A stretch of 64,000 bases of DNA from Bermanella sp040371755 (GTDB lineage: Bacteria > Pseudomonadota > Gammaproteobacteria > Pseudomonadales > Oceanobacteraceae), in contig NZ_BAABWE010000012.1 of NCBI RefSeq assembly GCF_040371755.1, positions 1 through 64,000 on the forward strand, in the 5' to 3' direction. Below, one piece after another: positions 17,849 through 26,304 of this stretch (the stretch's first letter is position 1; every line of letters begins with the position of its first letter). The translations under genes and the position numbers were made by a program. The notes below the pieces were generated by a model. It was not told where the DNA came from and searched no databases. It was given only the letters and a program-made list of their open reading frames with translations.

Positions 17849-18220
17849 TTATATTTTTGCAATCTTAGAAACAAATACGTTTACGCTTAATACCAACACA
17901 AAGGTTGTCATCAATGCGAGAAAATCCAAGGGTTGTATCAGCTTAAATGCTGCAGCGAACCCAATCGCTGTGAGTACCATTTTCCATGTGCCACCCTGAT
18001 AAAACGATTGCAGCATAGGTTGTACTTGGCGCGCCCCTGTGTACAAAAACGCTTTATGTATAAAGTAAGCGTTGGGGATAGCGCATATTAATCCACCGGC
18101 TAGGGCGGATATGGCGGCATCTTGGCTGCGAATCAAAAACAGGCCTGTGCAAACCAGTGTTAAGGCTAACTGAATCAGCGTAATACGATAAACCGGAGGC
18201 CTAGAAATGGTTTGTCTCAA
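17849..18220 (-). CDS. atpI: ATP synthase protein I
   Basis: Small membrane protein thought to aid c-ring assembly, 123 residues, four hydrophobic segments (for example ITLIQLALTLVCTGLFL and LDFLALMTTFVLVLSVNVFV). It leads the atp operon, whose promoter should be in the 264 bp to parB. Sequence conservation is low in this family, so position supports the call. Confidence 0.88.
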   Translation of the reverse strand: MRQTISRPPVYRITLIQLALTLVCTGLFLIRSQDAAISALAGGLICAIPNAYFIHKAFLYTGARQVQPMLQSFYQGGTWKMVLTAIGFAAAFKLIQPLDFLALMTTFVLVLSVNVFVSKIAKI

Positions 18221-18444
18221 AGGTATCTCCGACTGTCACTTACCAACATCAACAGCGATCATCCACTAACATCGCCTTAAATAAGGCGCGCCGAATTATA
18301 TTGGCTATAGGAGTTAGCTTCAACCAGCCATTCACTTTATTCTCATTTAAATTAAGCATTTACAGTGACACAGGGTAACCACTGTTTGTTTTTCATACAA
18401 ACGAACGCGAGTGTAGTTGTGTTAATAACAGATAACAATGAAAC

Positions 18445-18474
18445 TATCAGCCAACTATGCAAAGTTGGCTGATA
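18445..18474 (-). terminator. Perfect 12-bp inverted repeat after parB
   Basis: TATCAGCCAACT (18445-18456) pairs perfectly with AGTTGGCTGATA (18463-18474) around a 6-nt loop, just past the parB stop. On the minus strand it is followed by GTTTCATTGTT, a weak U-tract, so it is a probable terminator. Confidence 0.6.
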
Positions 18475-18484
18475 TAGAGGAGGA

Positions 18485-19393
18485 TTATTTGATGTGGCTT
18501 AAAATGCCGTCTAACTCATCTAAGCTAGCATAGTTGATCACCAACTTGCCTTTGCCTTTGGCGTTATGTTTGAGCTCTACTTTTGCGCCAAGACGATCAC
18601 CCAAGCTTGTCTCTAAACGCTGGATGTTAGGATCCGATTTTGGTTTAGCTATATTGGATTTTTGCTCATGCCAAGTGCGCACTAAGGCTTCGGTTTGGCG
18701 AACCGTAAAGCTTTTAGCTACCACATGTCGAGCCGCTTCACTTTGATGCTCATCTTGTAAGCCAAGCAGGGCGCGGGCATGGCCCATTTCAATATCACCA
18801 TGCTCTAGTAATATGCGCACATCATCATTTAAATTCATCAAGCGTAGTAGGTTTGTTACGGTCACACGACTTTTACCTACCGCTTCGGCTACTTGCTGCT
18901 GAGTTAATTCAAACTCTTGTTGTAATCGAGACAAGGCCACCGCTTCTTCCATTGGGTTGAGATTCTCCCTTTGGATATTTTCAATCAGCGCCATGGCGAT
19001 GGCCGCTTCGTCGGCTACTTCGCGGATAATAGCAGGCACTTCATGCAGCCCAGCCATTTGCGCAGCGCGCCAGCGACGTTCACCGGCGATGATTTCGTAT
19101 TTGGTATTTTTAGCGGAAGGGGCGATGGCACGTACGACGATGGGCTGCATAATGCCCTGTACTTTGATGGATGCGGCCAGCTCTTCCAGTGCTTCTGGGT
19201 GCATGTCTTTGCGCGGCTGATACTGGCCCGGTTGCAAAAATTCTACAGGTAAGTTCTTTAGTACATCTTTACTACTAACGGTTTCAGATTCGGCTTGCTC
19301 TGGCACATCTTGATTTTGATTGCCTTTTTGACTGGCTGCTCCTGCCAGTAGGGCATCCAACCCCATTCCACCTAATCCACGTTTTTTTGCCAT
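18485..19393 (-). CDS. parB: Chromosome partitioning protein ParB
   Basis: CTP-dependent DNA clamp that loads at parS and organises the origin region, 302 residues. It starts MAKKRGLGGMGLDALLAG. The ParB/Srx CTPase domain holds LQPGQYQPRKD and YEIIAGERRWRAAQMAG (GERRWRA is the arginine patch). The central HTH is LTQQQVAEAVGKSRVTVTNL, and a C-terminal dimerisation domain follows. Cotranscribed with parA (27 bp gap). Its likely target sites are the two parS sequences in recF (32460 and 33096). Confidence 0.97.
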   Translation of the reverse strand: MAKKRGLGGMGLDALLAGAASQKGNQNQDVPEQAESETVSSKDVLKNLPVEFLQPGQYQPRKDMHPEALEELAASIKVQGIMQPIVVRAIAPSAKNTKYEIIAGERRWRAAQMAGLHEVPAIIREVADEAAIAMALIENIQRENLNPMEEAVALSRLQQEFELTQQQVAEAVGKSRVTVTNLLRLMNLNDDVRILLEHGDIEMGHARALLGLQDEHQSEAARHVVAKSFTVRQTEALVRTWHEQKSNIAKPKSDPNIQRLETSLGDRLGAKVELKHNAKGKGKLVINYASLDELDGILSHIK

Positions 19394-19420
19394 GTTCTTG
19401 ATGCCGCTTAAATAAAGTAA

Positions 19421-20194
19421 TTAATGTTGTACAGATTGGTTTTTGCGATTCACTTCACCAGCTAGAGCTAAATAAGACACAGCCCCTCGTGAGTTTTTAT
19501 CATAACACAGAGCAGGGATGCCATAACTAGGGGCTTCCGCTAAACGAATATTACGGGGAATCACGGTGCCATAGACTTTGTCACCAAAGTGATTAATCAA
19601 TTGTGCTGATACGTCGGTGGTTAAACTGGCCCTTGGGTCATACATGGTGCGCAATAAGCCGTCGATTTCTAATTTCGGGTTTATTTGTTTAATACGCTCA
19701 ATGGTATTCATTAATGCTGTTAAGCCTTCAAGTGCATAATACTCGCATTGCATGGGGATAATGATACCGTCAGCAGCCACAAAGGCATTCACGGTTAACA
19801 TGTTAAGTGATGGTGGACAGTCAATTAGGATATAGTCGTATTGATCTTTCACCGCATCCAGCGCCATTTTTAATCGGCGTTCTTTGTGGTCTAAATCCAT
19901 TAGCGCCACTTCGGCGGCGGTTAAATCACCGTTGGCAGGAATCATGTCGTAACCAGCTGGGTCTGTGGCAACTTTCACATCATTAACCGCTGCACTTTCA
20001 ACCAAAACATCATAAACAGATTGCTCCAGTTCATGCTTATTCACGCCGCTGCCCATGGTGGCATTTCCTTGTGGGTCCAAGTCGATGACCAATACTTTAC
20101 GTTTTGTCGCCACCAAAGACGCAGATAAATTAACAGTGGTGGTGGTTTTACCCACTCCGCCTTTTTGATTGGCTACCGCAATGATTCGACCCAC
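19421..20194 (-). CDS. parA: Chromosome partitioning ATPase ParA (Soj-type)
   Basis: MinD/ParA-family ATPase, 257 residues, that uses nucleoid gradients to segregate ParB-bound origins. The deviant Walker A is NQKGGVGKTTTTVNL, and the Walker B region is YDYILIDCPPSLNML. It lacks an N-terminal HTH, so it is the chromosomal Soj type and not a plasmid ParA. It lies between rsmG and parB, the usual order. Confidence 0.97.
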   Translation of the reverse strand: MGRIIAVANQKGGVGKTTTTVNLSASLVATKRKVLVIDLDPQGNATMGSGVNKHELEQSVYDVLVESAAVNDVKVATDPAGYDMIPANGDLTAAEVALMDLDHKERRLKMALDAVKDQYDYILIDCPPSLNMLTVNAFVAADGIIIPMQCEYYALEGLTALMNTIERIKQINPKLEIDGLLRTMYDPRASLTTDVSAQLINHFGDKVYGTVIPRNIRLAEAPSYGIPALCYDKNSRGAVSYLALAGEVNRKNQSVQH

Positions 20195-20340
20195 AAAACA
20201 CCTTTTTTATCAGGCGTCGACGTCACACGTCGCACGCAAAAAATTCCATTACACAAAAAGACTATCCGATATTCGAGAAAATAAATACGAGCTTAAAGTC
20301 TATTTCTTTTTGTTAAGCACCAGACCCCAGTCATTGGACG

Positions 20341-20958
20341 TCAGGCTTTCTTGATTTTAACCAAATGACGCTCTCCATCTTCACCGGGAACGTGCAAAGC
20401 AAAACAGTCTACCACAGTCACTCGATCATCCAATTCATCAATTTCCGCCTGTGGGTATATCCCTTTCATGGCGTAAAAGAAGCCACCTTCCTTAAGTAAA
20501 TGAATACTACCATCTACCATATCTTTTAAAGTAGCAAAGGCGCGGGAAGTAATGGCATCAAACAAGGGTGCTTCAAAGGACTCTATACGGGATTGCACAG
20601 GAGTCATATTCCCAAGCTTTAGCTCAATTTTGCTTTGAGTTAAAAAGCGAGTTTTTTTGCCATTACTATCAAGCAAGGTAAATTGTTTTTCTGGAAAACA
20701 AATGGACATGGGAATGCCCGGCAAACCCGGCCCTGTGCCCACGTCTAAAATACGCTCACCAGTAATATGAGGGATAATACTGAGGCTATCTAACAAGTGG
20801 CGGCTGATCATTTCTTTTGGATCACGTACCGCGGTTAGGTTGTAGGCTTTATTCCACTTTACCAACAAAGCATGGTAATCCAGTAGTAGCTGGATTTTAT
20901 CTTCGCTAAGTTCTAGGCCTTGTTTGATTAAGCCAGTTTTGAGTAGTGCGTCGTACAT
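20341..20958 (-). CDS. rsmG: 16S rRNA (guanine-527-N7)-methyltransferase RsmG
   Basis: SAM-dependent methyltransferase of 205 residues that makes m7G527 in 16S rRNA; its loss is linked to streptomycin resistance in other bacteria. Motif I is ILDVGTGPGLPGIPMS, preceded by the family signature WNKAYNLTAVRDPKEM with RHLLDSL. The fold ends in HLVKIKK. Formerly gidB. It lies between mnmG and parA. Confidence 0.96.
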   Translation of the reverse strand: MYDALLKTGLIKQGLELSEDKIQLLLDYHALLVKWNKAYNLTAVRDPKEMISRHLLDSLSIIPHITGERILDVGTGPGLPGIPMSICFPEKQFTLLDSNGKKTRFLTQSKIELKLGNMTPVQSRIESFEAPLFDAITSRAFATLKDMVDGSIHLLKEGGFFYAMKGIYPQAEIDELDDRVTVVDCFALHVPGEDGERHLVKIKKA

Positions 20959-20972
20959 TGGGGGTCCATTGA

Positions 20973-21087
20973 TGGGTTACGCTTTTCGTGTGACTCAAAG
21001 CTAACCCATCCTACAAGCTTTGGTTTAAGTAGGGTGGGTTAGCCAAAAAACTGAAACTGTTAATTAAAACGCTTACGGCGTAACCCA
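20973..21087. repeat. Nested imperfect palindromes between rsmG and mnmG
   Basis: TGGGTTACGC (20973-20982) is exactly complementary to GCGTAACCCA (21078-21087). Inside, CTAACCCATCCTAC (21001-21014) pairs with GTAGGGTGGGTTAG (21029-21042) with one mismatch. The words resemble the GTAGGGTGGGTTA / GCGTAACCCA repeats seen dispersed in many bacterial genomes. In place it could act as a transcript-stabilising or processing structure between two cotranscribed genes. Confidence 0.6.
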
Positions 21088-21095
21088 ACAATATT

Positions 21096-22982
21096 TTAAG
21101 CTGATTGTTTTTGCACACTGTGATGCTTTTTCAAATAAATCAGCAGCTGGCTTAATGCCGCTGGCGTCACCCCTTGAATACGGCTTGCCGTTCCCAAGGT
21201 TTCCGGCTGCAAGGTCGATAATTTTTGCAGGATCTCGTTACTCAAACCACCTACTTTTGAATAGTCCAAATCTTTTGGCAGCTGGGTATTTTCATAACGG
21301 CGCATTTGCTCAATTTCTTCAAGCTGGCGTGTTATGTAACCTTCATACTTAGCAGCAATTTGAACCTGTTCAGACACTTGCGGGTCGGCAACGGCTTCGC
21401 CTTTCAAATGGGCCAAATCCTTGTATTCAATTTCAGGTCGCTTAAGTAAATCCATCAAACTGTATTCACGGGTTAATGGCTGCTTTAACTTTGGTTCTAG
21501 TTGCTTGCTTTCATCAGAGCCCGCCTGAATCCATGTGCTTTTTAAACGCTGTGTCTCTAATTCAATGGCTTCACGTTTTTCACAGAATGCAGCCCAGCGT
21601 TCATCGCCTACCAATCCTAGCTCGCGACCGATTTCAGTTAGGCGTAAATCAGCGTTGTCTTCACGCAGAATCAAACGGTATTCCGCACGGGAGGTGAACA
21701 TGCGGTAAGGCTCGTTAGTACCCATGGTGATCAAGTCATCCACTAATACACCTAAATAGGCTTCATCACGACGTGGATACCACGCGTCTTTTTCCATGCT
21801 ACGCAGGGCCGCGTTGGTTCCGGCTAATAAGCCTTGCGCTCCGGCTTCTTCATAACCGGTTGTGCCATTGATTTGCCCCGCGAAAAACAAGCCATTCATG
21901 AACTTGGTTTCTAAACTGTGTTTCAAATCTTGCGGATTAAAATAATCGTATTCGATGGCGTAACCCGGACGCGTAATATGGGCGTTTTCGAAACCCTTCA
22001 TACTGTGGATAAGCTCAATTTGTACGTCAAATGGCAAACTAGTACTGATGCCATTTGGGTATAACTCGTGGGTGCTTAACCCTTCAGGCTCAACAAAAAT
22101 CTGGTGTGAGTTTTTGTCAGCAAAGCGCATGACCTTGTCTTCAATTGATGGGCAGTAGCGTGGACCGACCCCTTCAATAACCCCTGAATACATTGGGCTT
22201 CGATCTAAACCACCACGAATAATGTTGTGGGTTTTTTCATTGGTATGGGTAATAAAGCAATCAATTTGTTCTGGATGATCGGCCTGAGAACCCATGAATG
22301 ACATCACGGGTGTCACGGCATCACCGGGCTGACGTTGCATCACTGAAAAATCCACACTGCGTGCATCAATACGGGCAGGGGTTCCGGTTTTTAAGCGGCC
22401 AACATTAAACGGTAATTCACGCAAACGCTTGGCTAGGTTATTAGATGGTGGATCACCAGCACGACCACCTTGGTAATTATCCAAACCTATGTGAATAACC
22501 CCACCTAAAAAAGTACCTGTGGTTAACACGACAGAATCCGCATGTATGCGAATACCTGCTTGGGTAACAACCCCTTTAACGGTATCCCCTTCAACGATTA
22601 AATCGTCACAGGCCTGTTGGAAGAATTCTAAATTAGGCTGGTTTTCCACAATGTCACGTATCGCCGCTTTATATAAAGCACGATCAGCCTGAGCACGGGT
22701 AGCGCGCACGGCTGGGCCTTTGCGGCTATTAAGGGTACGAAATTGAATGCCCCCTTTATCGGTGGCGCGAGCCATGGCCCCATCAAAAGCGTCGATCTCT
22801 TTCACTAAATGAGATTTACCAATACCGCCAATGGCAGGGTTACAGGACATAACACCCACGGTTTCAATACTGTGAGTAATCAACAGGGTTTTACACCCCA
22901 TACGCGCAGCGGCCAAGCAGGCCTCGGTACCAGCATGGCCACCGCCTACTACAATTACGTCATAACGCTTTGGAAAATCCAC
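21096..22982 (-). CDS. mnmG: tRNA uridine-5-carboxymethylaminomethyl modification enzyme MnmG
   Basis: FAD-dependent partner of MnmE that builds cmnm5U/mnm5U at the wobble position of tRNAs. The FAD-binding motif is DVIVVGGGHAGTEAC and the GidA signatures include GPKYCPSIEDKV-like GPRYCPSIEDKV and QINGTTGYEEAGAQG. The frame opens at ATG 23000, but AGAGGTGA lies directly before a GTG at 22982, giving VDFPKRYDVI and 628 residues. E. coli MnmG has 629. The GTG is therefore taken as the start. Formerly gidA. Confidence 0.95.
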   Translation of the reverse strand: MDFPKRYDVIVVGGGHAGTEACLAAARMGCKTLLITHSIETVGVMSCNPAIGGIGKSHLVKEIDAFDGAMARATDKGGIQFRTLNSRKGPAVRATRAQADRALYKAAIRDIVENQPNLEFFQQACDDLIVEGDTVKGVVTQAGIRIHADSVVLTTGTFLGGVIHIGLDNYQGGRAGDPPSNNLAKRLRELPFNVGRLKTGTPARIDARSVDFSVMQRQPGDAVTPVMSFMGSQADHPEQIDCFITHTNEKTHNIIRGGLDRSPMYSGVIEGVGPRYCPSIEDKVMRFADKNSHQIFVEPEGLSTHELYPNGISTSLPFDVQIELIHSMKGFENAHITRPGYAIEYDYFNPQDLKHSLETKFMNGLFFAGQINGTTGYEEAGAQGLLAGTNAALRSMEKDAWYPRRDEAYLGVLVDDLITMGTNEPYRMFTSRAEYRLILREDNADLRLTEIGRELGLVGDERWAAFCEKREAIELETQRLKSTWIQAGSDESKQLEPKLKQPLTREYSLMDLLKRPEIEYKDLAHLKGEAVADPQVSEQVQIAAKYEGYITRQLEEIEQMRRYENTQLPKDLDYSKVGGLSNEILQKLSTLQPETLGTASRIQGVTPAALSQLLIYLKKHHSVQKQSA

Positions 22983-23190
22983 GCAATCACCTCTGCACAT
23001 AGAAATGCAATAAACTTGATTATTTATTGCTCAAAAATTCACCAGGGCGGGCATTATATAGATAGGGCGCTTTATACGCTAGACACAACGGGCAACTGAT
23101 CACGATTCTTGCCCATAAAACTGGCATTTTAACTGGCTTACAGGCAAATTTAAGGATGACCCAAACTCACTTCACGGCATAATAAATACA

Positions 23191-23535
23191 ATGAGACTAA
23201 TACCCTTATCTATATTAAGCCTATTTTTGGTATCTGGATGCTCTGGCCTCAGAACCACAGATCAAACCTTCATGGCCCACGCCGAGAACTTCAACTTGTT
23301 GTTTATGCAAATTCCAGGTGGGGATAGCCAACAAAGGGCCATGGCATTAGTTCCTGAGCATGCCCAAATTGATACGCTGATTAGCTCACCAAACGATACC
23401 ACCAGCTTTATTGGGGTGCTCAATCGCATAATTGGTATTGATTACACCACCATTAATGGGCGTATCACTCACAACAGAGAAAAGATATCCAAAGACCCTG
23501 TGGATAACCATCCTAGCTCTTCCTTTCAACTATAA
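23191..23535 (+). CDS. Small lipoprotein of unknown function
   Basis: A 114-residue product with a lipoprotein signal (LSILSLFLVSGCSG, lipobox VSGC). The mature part contains NLLFMQIPGGDSQQRAMAL, SSPNDTTSFIGVLNRIIG and DYTTINGRI. I cannot name the family. The pattern suggests a small folded periplasmic lipoprotein. It is divergent from mnmG, and its 3' end overlaps a perfect DnaA box (23499-23507), which puts it at the edge of an origin-like region. No strong ribosome-binding site is visible. Confidence 0.7.
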   Translation: MRLIPLSILSLFLVSGCSGLRTTDQTFMAHAENFNLLFMQIPGGDSQQRAMALVPEHAQIDTLISSPNDTTSFIGVLNRIIGIDYTTINGRITHNREKISKDPVDNHPSSSFQL

Positions 23536-23935
23536 ATTTCATCCACAAGATGATGCCACCACCTTGTGGATTTAAAACCATTCACAATTTGTTCAATCAT
23601 TCTACTTTATCCACAACCTTGCTACCCACTATAAATAAAGGGCTGAAGACAGGTACTCACACGTTAGTTATTCCTTACCCACAAATAATCACAGTTTATT
23701 AACAGGTTAATTCCACTGAATTTCAACGACCAGACTCAATTAAATAACCGAATAATATGGCACGATATGGAAGGTTTTCCACAACATAAAACAAGTAAAT
23801 CAACATATTAACCACAGTGTTACCCACAACTCCTTTAAAAAACCAATTAACGCAAAAGGAGAAAAATAAAGCTCTACCTTATTGTTATAAAAATTCGTTA
23901 AAGTAATGGCAATCCTGACATCTAATTAAGGAAAT
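23499..23935. other. DnaA-box cluster, candidate replication origin near mnmG
   Basis: Boxes against TTATCCACA: perfect at 23607-23615 and, inverted, at 23499-23507. One-mismatch boxes lie at 23539 (TCATCCACA), 23675 (TTACCCACA), 23775 (TTTTCCACA), 23808 (TTAACCACA) and 23820 (TTACCCACA). All but the inverted one share one orientation. The last two are 12 bp apart. The following 100 bp (23829-23930) are AT-rich and could be an unwinding element. Position beside mnmG matches the E. coli oriC-gidA arrangement. The region otherwise has no gene. Confidence 0.6.
23539..23573 (+). terminator. Possible terminator hairpin after the lipoprotein gene
   Basis: ATCCACAAG (23541-23549) pairs with CTTGTGGAT (23563-23571) immediately after the stop codon. 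There is no long T-run, and each arm also resembles a DnaA box, so its role is ambiguous. Confidence 0.35.
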
Positions 23936-23941
23936 ACTTGG

Positions 23942-24769
23942 ATGAAGACCCCTATTTTACTTTTAATCGCTTTATTGGCTTTCCCTACAATCGGTTTTGC
24001 CAAACCCAACCTAACCCTACATGTATTTGAATGTGGCAATATCGAAGTTCGAGATATCTCTATGTTCTCACCGGGCATTGATAAAGGGGTCACCAAGGAG
24101 CTCACAAACAGCTGCTACCTCATTCGTCACGAAAAAGGCACCATGATTTGGGATACAGGATTTATAGACGCCATAGGCGAGAACGGCGCAGAAGGGTTTG
24201 GCGGAATGATAAAAATGACAGTGACAAATCCTCTATCTAAGCAACTGGCTGAGATCAATATTAACCCCGCCGATATCGATTATATTGGCATTTCACACTT
24301 TCATGGAGATCATACGGGTAACACTAACTTATTTAGCAATGCCGCATTATTGATTCAACAAGCGGAATACAATGCGGCATTTGGCCCAGCACCAGAAAAA
24401 TTTGGTTTCAACCCACCAAGCTATGCCCAACTGGATAAATCTAAATTCAAAATACTTAATGGCGACCATGATGTATTTGGTGATGGCAATGTTGTCATCA
24501 AATCCGCACCAGGACACACACCGGGCCATCAAATGCTATACATCAACTTGCCAGAATCTGGTCCAATCGTATTATCTGGTGACTTATACCACTTCACTAA
24601 AAATAGAACCCACAAGCGGGTCCCTTCATTTAACTTTAATAAAGAACAAACCTTAGTTGCGATGGAAGCCATTGAGAATTTTGTAAAAGATGAAAATGCG
24701 CAGTTTTGGATTCAGCACGATAAAGAACAGAATGCGACGATTAAGCATTCCCCTGAGTTTTATAAATAG
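23942..24769 (+). CDS. Secreted metallo-beta-lactamase-fold hydrolase, N-acyl homoserine lactonase-like
   Basis: A 275-residue protein with a signal peptide (MKTPILLLIALLAFPTIGFA) and an MBL domain. The metal motif is SHFHGDHTGN (HxHxDH). Further ligands are expected at APGHTPGHQ, SGDLYH and WIQHD. The spacing and the N-terminal segment CYLIRHEKGTMIWDTGF resemble the AttM/AiiA branch of quorum-quenching lactonases, but a secreted form could have another lactone or ester substrate. It lies alone between the mnmG-side DnaA-box cluster and mnmE, on the opposite strand to both, and looks like an insertion into an otherwise conserved gene order. Confidence 0.8.
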   Translation: MKTPILLLIALLAFPTIGFAKPNLTLHVFECGNIEVRDISMFSPGIDKGVTKELTNSCYLIRHEKGTMIWDTGFIDAIGENGAEGFGGMIKMTVTNPLSKQLAEININPADIDYIGISHFHGDHTGNTNLFSNAALLIQQAEYNAAFGPAPEKFGFNPPSYAQLDKSKFKILNGDHDVFGDGNVVIKSAPGHTPGHQMLYINLPESGPIVLSGDLYHFTKNRTHKRVPSFNFNKEQTLVAMEAIENFVKDENAQFWIQHDKEQNATIKHSPEFYK

Positions 24770-24794
24770 TTTCATCAAATATCAGACATTAAAA

Positions 24795-24820
24795 AACGCA
24801 GCTTAGGCTGCGTTATTTGT
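24795..24820. terminator. Bidirectional terminator between lactonase-like gene and mnmE
   Basis: AACGCAGC (24795-24802), TTAG, GCTGCGTT (24807-24814), with TATTTGTTTG after it and an A-run before it. Placed between converging genes, it can end both transcripts. Confidence 0.8.
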
Positions 24821-24847
24821 TTGTACTTTGAGTGATTCAAAAAAACA

Positions 24848-26209
24848 TTACTTACCAATACAAAAACTGCCAAAAATTTTACCCAATAAGTCATCACTGG
24901 TGAACTCACCGGTGATTTCATTAAGTGCGTTTTGCGCCATGCGTAAATCTTCAGCTAACAATTCACCGGCGCTGGCACCTAACAGCTGATCTAAACCGTT
25001 ATCTAAAAATTCTTTAGCTTGATTGAGTGCATCTATGTGACGACGACGGGCTATGAAGCCACCTTCGCTGGCGGCATCAAACCCCATCACCGCTTTAAGG
25101 TGCTCACGCAGTACTTGCACACCTATTCCGTCTTTGGCGGATATACAAATGGCTTGTGAATCTTTTACAAAACCAGAAACTTCACCGGTTAAATCCGCTT
25201 TGTTGCGAATGACAGTGATGCGTTCAGGGTGAGGCAAGCGGCCTACAAAATCCGGCCAAATTTCATCGGGTTTCGTAGATTGGGTTTCGGTGCCGTCAAC
25301 CATGAGCAATACACGATCCGCTTGTTCTATTTCATTCCAAGCGCGCTCAATGCCGATGCTTTCTACTTCGTCTGGGGTATCACGTAACCCAGCGGTATCA
25401 ATAATGTGCAGTGGCATGCCATCAATATGAATATGTTCGCGCAGTACATCGCGGGTAGTACCAGCAATGTGCGTGACAATAGCAGTGTCACGTCCAGAAA
25501 GGGCGTTTAACAAAGAAGATTTGCCTGCGTTGGGCCGACCTGCAATGACTACGTTCATGCCTTCACGCAACAAGGTACCTTGATTGGCTTCTTGCATGAC
25601 AGTGGCAAGATTGACCATTACTGCTTTTAAGTCCGCTTCTACTTTGCCATCGCTAAGAAAATCGATTTCTTCTTCAGGAAAATCAATGGCGGCTTCCACA
25701 TAAATTCGAAGATTAATCAGGCTTTCTACCAATTCATGGACTCGCTTGCTGAATGCCCCTTGTAACGAACGCACCGCACAGCGGGCCGCTTGCTCAGAGG
25801 CAGAATCGATTAAATCGGCGATGGCTTCTGCTTGAGTTAAATCCATTTTGTCGTTTAAGAAAGCACGCTCAGAGAATTCTCCAGGGCGAGCTGTTCGCGC
25901 ACCTAGCTCACACACGCGCTTTAAGATGAAATCCAACACCACTGGGCCACCATGACCTTGCAGCTCCAGTACATCTTCACCTGTGAAGGAATTAGGCCCT
26001 TCAAAGTATAAGGCGAGGCCTTCGTCTAGGGTTTCATCGGATTCATCTTTAAACGGACAGTAATGGGCGTAACGGGGTTTGGGAACAAATCCCAGCATCG
26101 CATTTGCGATGGCGTTAGCTTTAGGCCCAGACACACGCACGATACCCACGCCACCTCGACCCGGGGCGGTGGCAATAGCGGCAATGGTGTCTGTGTTGAG
26201 TTGCATCAT
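24848..26209 (-). CDS. mnmE: tRNA modification GTPase MnmE
   Basis: Partner GTPase of MnmG. The N-terminal formyl-THF-binding domain starts with DTIAAIATAPGRGGVGIVRVSG-type sequence, the central G domain has GRPNAGKSSL (G1), DTAGLRDT (G3) and NKADL (G4), and the C-terminus is FCIGK, with the conserved cysteine. The open frame reaches 26269, but the extra 20 residues (MFLIFFLFSH...) are unlike any MnmE. ATG 26209 or 26206 is the natural start. Formerly trmE. Cotranscribed downstream of yidC. Confidence 0.95.
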   Translation of the reverse strand: MMQLNTDTIAAIATAPGRGGVGIVRVSGPKANAIANAMLGFVPKPRYAHYCPFKDESDETLDEGLALYFEGPNSFTGEDVLELQGHGGPVVLDFILKRVCELGARTARPGEFSERAFLNDKMDLTQAEAIADLIDSASEQAARCAVRSLQGAFSKRVHELVESLINLRIYVEAAIDFPEEEIDFLSDGKVEADLKAVMVNLATVMQEANQGTLLREGMNVVIAGRPNAGKSSLLNALSGRDTAIVTHIAGTTRDVLREHIHIDGMPLHIIDTAGLRDTPDEVESIGIERAWNEIEQADRVLLMVDGTETQSTKPDEIWPDFVGRLPHPERITVIRNKADLTGEVSGFVKDSQAICISAKDGIGVQVLREHLKAVMGFDAASEGGFIARRRHIDALNQAKEFLDNGLDQLLGASAGELLAEDLRMAQNALNEITGEFTSDDLLGKIFGSFCIGK

Positions 26210-26304
26210 AGAAGTAAGATGTGAGACGTAAGAGGTTAGATGAGAAAAAAGAAAGAAGATAAGAAACATCTAACGCTTCTCATCTCCCATCTAACGTAAA
26301 CCAG

